Source: UBA4207 sp964352405 (GTDB lineage: Bacteria; Bdellovibrionota; Bacteriovoracia; Bacteriovoracales; Bacteriovoracaceae). Taken from it: a stretch of 33,523 bases of DNA. The stretch is taken from positions 1 to 33,523 of the forward strand of contig CAYGRY010000027.1 in NCBI GenBank assembly GCA_964352405.1. Reading direction: 5' to 3'. The notes below the pieces were generated by a model. The model saw only the letters and a program-made list of their open reading frames with translations, had not been told where the DNA came from and ran no database searches. Positions 31,720 through 33,523 of the stretch are shown piece after piece. The first letter of the stretch is position 1. Every line of letters begins with the position of its first letter. Both the position numbers and the translations under genes were made by a program.

Positions 31720-31843
31720 TAAGCGGAGACTATCCGTCACCGGCAATTCTTTCCTAAATAAGCAAAATGACACTAGTTTTGGTGACAAAAAATACGATTT
31801 TTCAATTACACAGCTTCGATTTTACTGCCTCCTGACAAACAAG

Positions 31844-31860
31844 TTGGCATGAGTTTGGCA
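31844..31860 (+). promoter_or_regulatory. sigma-54-type (-24/-12) promoter
   Basis: TTGGCATGAGTTTGGCA matches the sigma-54 consensus YTGGCACGRNNNTTGCW at all but two constrained positions. The invariant GG (31846-31847) and GC (31858-31859) have the required 10-base separation. The predicted start is near 31871, ahead of the small lipoprotein gene. An imperfectly placed inverted pair, GTCACC (31736-31741) and GGTGAC (31781-31786), lies 60-110 bp upstream, where an enhancer-binding protein could sit. Confidence 0.6.
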
Positions 31861-31878
31861 TAATATAAATATGAAACG

Positions 31879-31908
31879 GGAGAAAAGAACCAAGGATGGT
31901 TCTTCTCC
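31879..31908 (+). promoter_or_regulatory. strong leader hairpin before the small lipoprotein gene
   Basis: GGAGAAAAGAACC (31879-31891) pairs with GGTTCTTCTCC (31898-31908) over 11 bp with bulged A's, around the loop AAGGAT. The 3' arm contains CTCC, which could instead pair with the ribosome-binding site GGAGGT (31927-31932), so two alternative folds are possible. Confidence 0.6.
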
Positions 31909-31937
31909 TCTAGGTAACATCTACACGGAGGTTTTAG

Positions 31938-32099
31938 ATGGCCAAGAAGACATATGCCGGGCTATTAATGGTTGCTTTCTCGTTCATGTTAGGAGCATGC
32001 TCCACTCAGTCTGTAACGACTGCGCCACAGAATGATAAGAGTTATGAACGAGTTCATGAACGAAACACCCCAGTGACTGCACTAGTCGACAGGTACTAA
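31938..32099 (+). CDS. small lipoprotein, 53 aa
   Basis: Below the usual length cut-off but well supported. The ATG follows a strong GGAGGT at good spacing. The product begins MAKKTYAGLLMVAFSFMLGA with Cys21 completing a perfect lipobox (LGAC), then STQSVTTAP and a short charged tail ending LVDRY. The mature lipopeptide would have only 33 residues, similar in style to small entericidin-like or Lpp-like lipoproteins, though no homology is claimed. It has its own sigma-54-type promoter, a structured leader and an intrinsic terminator 7 bases after the stop. Such a self-contained unit suggests abundant, condition-dependent expression. Confidence 0.8.
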   Translation: MAKKTYAGLLMVAFSFMLGACSTQSVTTAPQNDKSYERVHERNTPVTALVDRY

Positions 32100-32103
32100 T
32101 AAA

Positions 32104-32128
32104 AAGGGCTCCTTTGGGAGCCTTTTTT
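32104..32128 (+). terminator. intrinsic terminator of the small lipoprotein gene
   Basis: GGCTCC (32107-32112), loop TTTG, GGAGCC (32117-32122), then TTTTTT (32123-32128). The stem extends through A-T pairs at its base. Strong and complete. Confidence 0.9.
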
Positions 32129-32156
32129 AATTTAGATAAAATTTTTCGATGAATCC

Positions 32157-32184
32157 AAAAAAGAAAGGCTCTCAAATGAGAGCC
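32157..32184 (-). terminator. intrinsic terminator of the Cys-rich repeat protein gene
   Basis: On the minus strand GGCTCTC (32184-32178), loop ATTT, GAGAGCC (32173-32167), then TTTCTTTTTT (32166-32157). It lies 13 bases past the stop of the minus-strand gene, back to back with the plus-strand terminator. Confidence 0.88.
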
Positions 32185-32196
32185 CTTTATAATACT

Positions 32197-33354
32197 TTAG
32201 TAAAGAGTTGAAACATCACCGTCAAACTCATCCATAAAATTCACTAGACTTCTAACTTTCTCGCGCATAGTTAAAAGTTCTTTTGAGGCTTGAAATAAAG
32301 CTGCTCGCTCCATATTGTCTTCGATAAAGTTTTCGCTATCAGCAAGAAGAACTCCGAGTTGAACCAAAGTATTCTTTACACGAATATATTCAGCACGACC
32401 ACTAACTCTAGCACTTAGACGACCGGCTTGCTTTTTAAGTGGTAACATAACGTTTATATAATCATCTGCATTTACATAAGCTTCAAAAGACTCAACTAAG
32501 GTGATTACTCTTTCTGCCATTTGCAAAGACTCTACTCTAAAATTAATTCTTGGACGTGAAGGTCCAACAACAACTGGAGGAAGAGGACGGACAACAACGC
32601 CACCTCGGTTTAGTTCAGGTGCCTTACAAGAGATGTTTGAATAACACTCACCATTTGAAGTATAACGACTTCCGGTGCATGCAGAAATTGCATCTTCCAT
32701 CGCGCCATTACGCTCTCTATTACCACCTTTGAACTTGTAACCATTGCTGCGTGTTTCACAGCTCCAATTTACTCTTTCTGTACGACGTGAGTTTGGATAT
32801 GAACAAGCAACTTCAGCACGACAATCTCCATTTGTTGTATAACGGCTCCCAGTACATGATGAAACTGCATCGCTTATTGCACTCTCAAGGTCAAAAGCTC
32901 CACCTTGAAAAGTGTAACCATTTGAACGAGTTGTGCAATTAACATTGACTTCACTTGGACGAGCTGTTGCAGACTCACACTTGATACTAGCGCGACATTC
33001 GCCATTATTAGTATATCGACTTGCGGTACATGATCTTTCCACATCTGCAACCGCTTCGCTCATACTTTGAGCACCACCAACAAAAGTATACCCGTTAGAA
33101 CGAGCTTCGCAGCGAATTTGAGCTAACTGAAATTGACCACTATAATCTTCACACTTTATATTTCCACGGCAGGTTCCGTTATTAGTGTAGCGACTTGAAG
33201 TACACTCATTGATTGCCATCTGCATGGCCGTATCAAAGTCAAAACCTCCACCCGAGAAACGATAACCATTACTCTCTGTCTGACAACGTTCATAAGCATA
33301 TGCACCTTGACCTAAAATCAAGCACATCATTGCAACTACTTTAAATAGTTTCAT
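32197..33354 (-). CDS. secreted protein with four Cys-rich tandem repeats
   Basis: The 385-aa product starts at an ATG with GGGAGAGG upstream and has a signal peptide, MKLFKVVAMMCLILGQGAYA. Four repeats follow with cysteines at 24/51/62/68, 82/109/120/126, 140/167/178/184 and 199/226/237/243: the spacing 27-11-6 is identical in all four, and the period is 58, 58 and 59. The consensus is C-x2-x-SNGYxFxGG, then CTxSRYTxNGxCRxxIxC. Even cysteine number suggests two disulfides per unit. A Pro/Val linker (VVVRPLPPVVVGPSRP) near 252-267 leads to a helical C-terminal domain of about 115 residues. It is probably secreted or surface-exposed; I do not recognise the family. It has its own terminator. 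Confidence 0.8.
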   Translation of the reverse strand: MKLFKVVAMMCLILGQGAYAYERCQTESNGYRFSGGGFDFDTAMQMAINECTSSRYTNNGTCRGNIKCEDYSGQFQLAQIRCEARSNGYTFVGGAQSMSEAVADVERSCTASRYTNNGECRASIKCESATARPSEVNVNCTTRSNGYTFQGGAFDLESAISDAVSSCTGSRYTTNGDCRAEVACSYPNSRRTERVNWSCETRSNGYKFKGGNRERNGAMEDAISACTGSRYTSNGECYSNISCKAPELNRGGVVVRPLPPVVVGPSRPRINFRVESLQMAERVITLVESFEAYVNADDYINVMLPLKKQAGRLSARVSGRAEYIRVKNTLVQLGVLLADSENFIEDNMERAALFQASKELLTMREKVRSLVNFMDEFDGDVSTLY

Positions 33355-33365
33355 AGACCTCTCCC

Positions 33366-33485
33366 TTGTAAATTAATTGGGTGAAACCTAGCATCTCAAG
33401 TAATTCTATGGAAAGTTTTTGAAATTTTTACCGAAGGGAGTTTTTTTGAACGTAATGAAGGCTCCCTAAGGAGCCTTCATTTTTT
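33366..33485 (+). ncRNA. candidate small RNA unit (orphan promoter plus terminator)
   Basis: On the plus strand TTGTAA (33366-33371), 17 bp, TAGCAT (33389-33394) is a fair sigma-70 match, predicting a start near 33401. The terminator at 33454-33485 points the same way, and no plus-strand gene lies between. The transcript would be about 85 bases. No reading frame with a ribosome-binding site was seen in it. Speculative. Confidence 0.25.
33454..33485 (+). terminator. strong hairpin terminator, plus-strand orientation
   Basis: AATGAAGGCTCC (33454-33465), loop CTAA, GGAGCCTTCATT (33470-33481) form a perfect 12-bp stem followed on the plus strand by a run of T to 33485. On the minus strand it lies 2 bases after the stop of the right-edge gene, preceded by A's but with a poor T-tail, so it may act in both directions. 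Confidence 0.75.
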
Positions 33486-33523
33486 AGATCAATCCTAATT
33501 CTTTTACTGCATCTCGCTCAGCT
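33484..33523 (-). CDS. 3' end of a gene cut by the right edge
   Basis: The frame from 33522 reads AERDAVKELGLI and a TAA at 33486-33484, directly before the hairpin at 33454-33481. Only the last 12 residues are visible, so no function can be given. The codon pattern and the hairpin right after the stop support a true gene end. Confidence 0.5.
   Translation of the reverse strand, partial: AERDAVKELGLI

Noticed and set aside
31984..32175. 63-codon minus-strand frame opposite the small lipoprotein
   Set aside because: It reads through both terminators and is antisense to a well-supported small gene.

Overview
The window looks like chromosomal DNA of a low-GC (roughly 38-40 % by eye) Gram-negative bacterium, most likely Bdellovibrionota of the Bacteriovorax/Halobacteriovorax/Peredibacter type. 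This is inference from gene content: a PrkA kinase, M23 peptidase next to secA, a complete-looking run of mevalonate-pathway genes with a type 2 IPP isomerase, many signal-peptide proteins of unknown function, lipoproteins and predicted outer-membrane barrels. No rRNA, tRNA, insertion sequence, phage gene or CRISPR array was seen.

Layout. 1-581 (-) is the N-terminal part of PrkA, divergent from a PP2C phosphatase (799-1542). Then come an anchored LytM/M23 peptidase and secA (1697-5359), an acidic protein with a YbjQ-like C-terminus (5435-6889), a shortened GlpD (6899-8239) and an FkbM-type methyltransferase (8287-9027). On the minus strand follow two tandem paralogous predicted outer-membrane proteins (9024-11725). 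Plus-strand genes are a 61-aa protein, trxB and a crotonase (11925-14197). A convergent block of secreted or anchored proteins runs from 14194 to 18909 (HAD phosphatase-like, coiled-coil, Pro-rich repeat protein, small periplasmic protein).

19069-24409 (-) is a compact mevalonate operon transcribed fni > HMG-CoA reductase > GYDIA-type GHMP kinase > mvaD > mevalonate kinase, converting HMG-CoA to IPP/DMAPP. HMG-CoA synthase is not in the window. An RsmI-like methyltransferase lies upstream (24480-25172) and is divergent from a THUMP RNA methyltransferase (25196-26275). After a lipoprotein with an HExxH motif (26341-27690) come two overlapping U32-family genes (27677-30018, -), an SGNH-like membrane-anchored protein (30091-31263) and a cyclic-nucleotide-binding-domain protein (31276-31719).

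The right end holds the most unusual small-scale structure: a well-matched sigma-54-type promoter, a strong leader hairpin and a 53-aa lipoprotein missed by length cut-offs (31844-32128), then a secreted protein with four Cys-rich repeats of 58-59 residues (32197-33354), an orphan promoter/terminator pair that may define a small RNA, and the last codons of another minus-strand gene (33484-33523). Other sequence-level signals are a hairpin burying the ribosome-binding site of fni, a 37-bp inverted repeat at 18066-18102, and a -10 box placed for a leaderless mRNA at 17911-17916. No intergenic stretch exceeds 300 bases.
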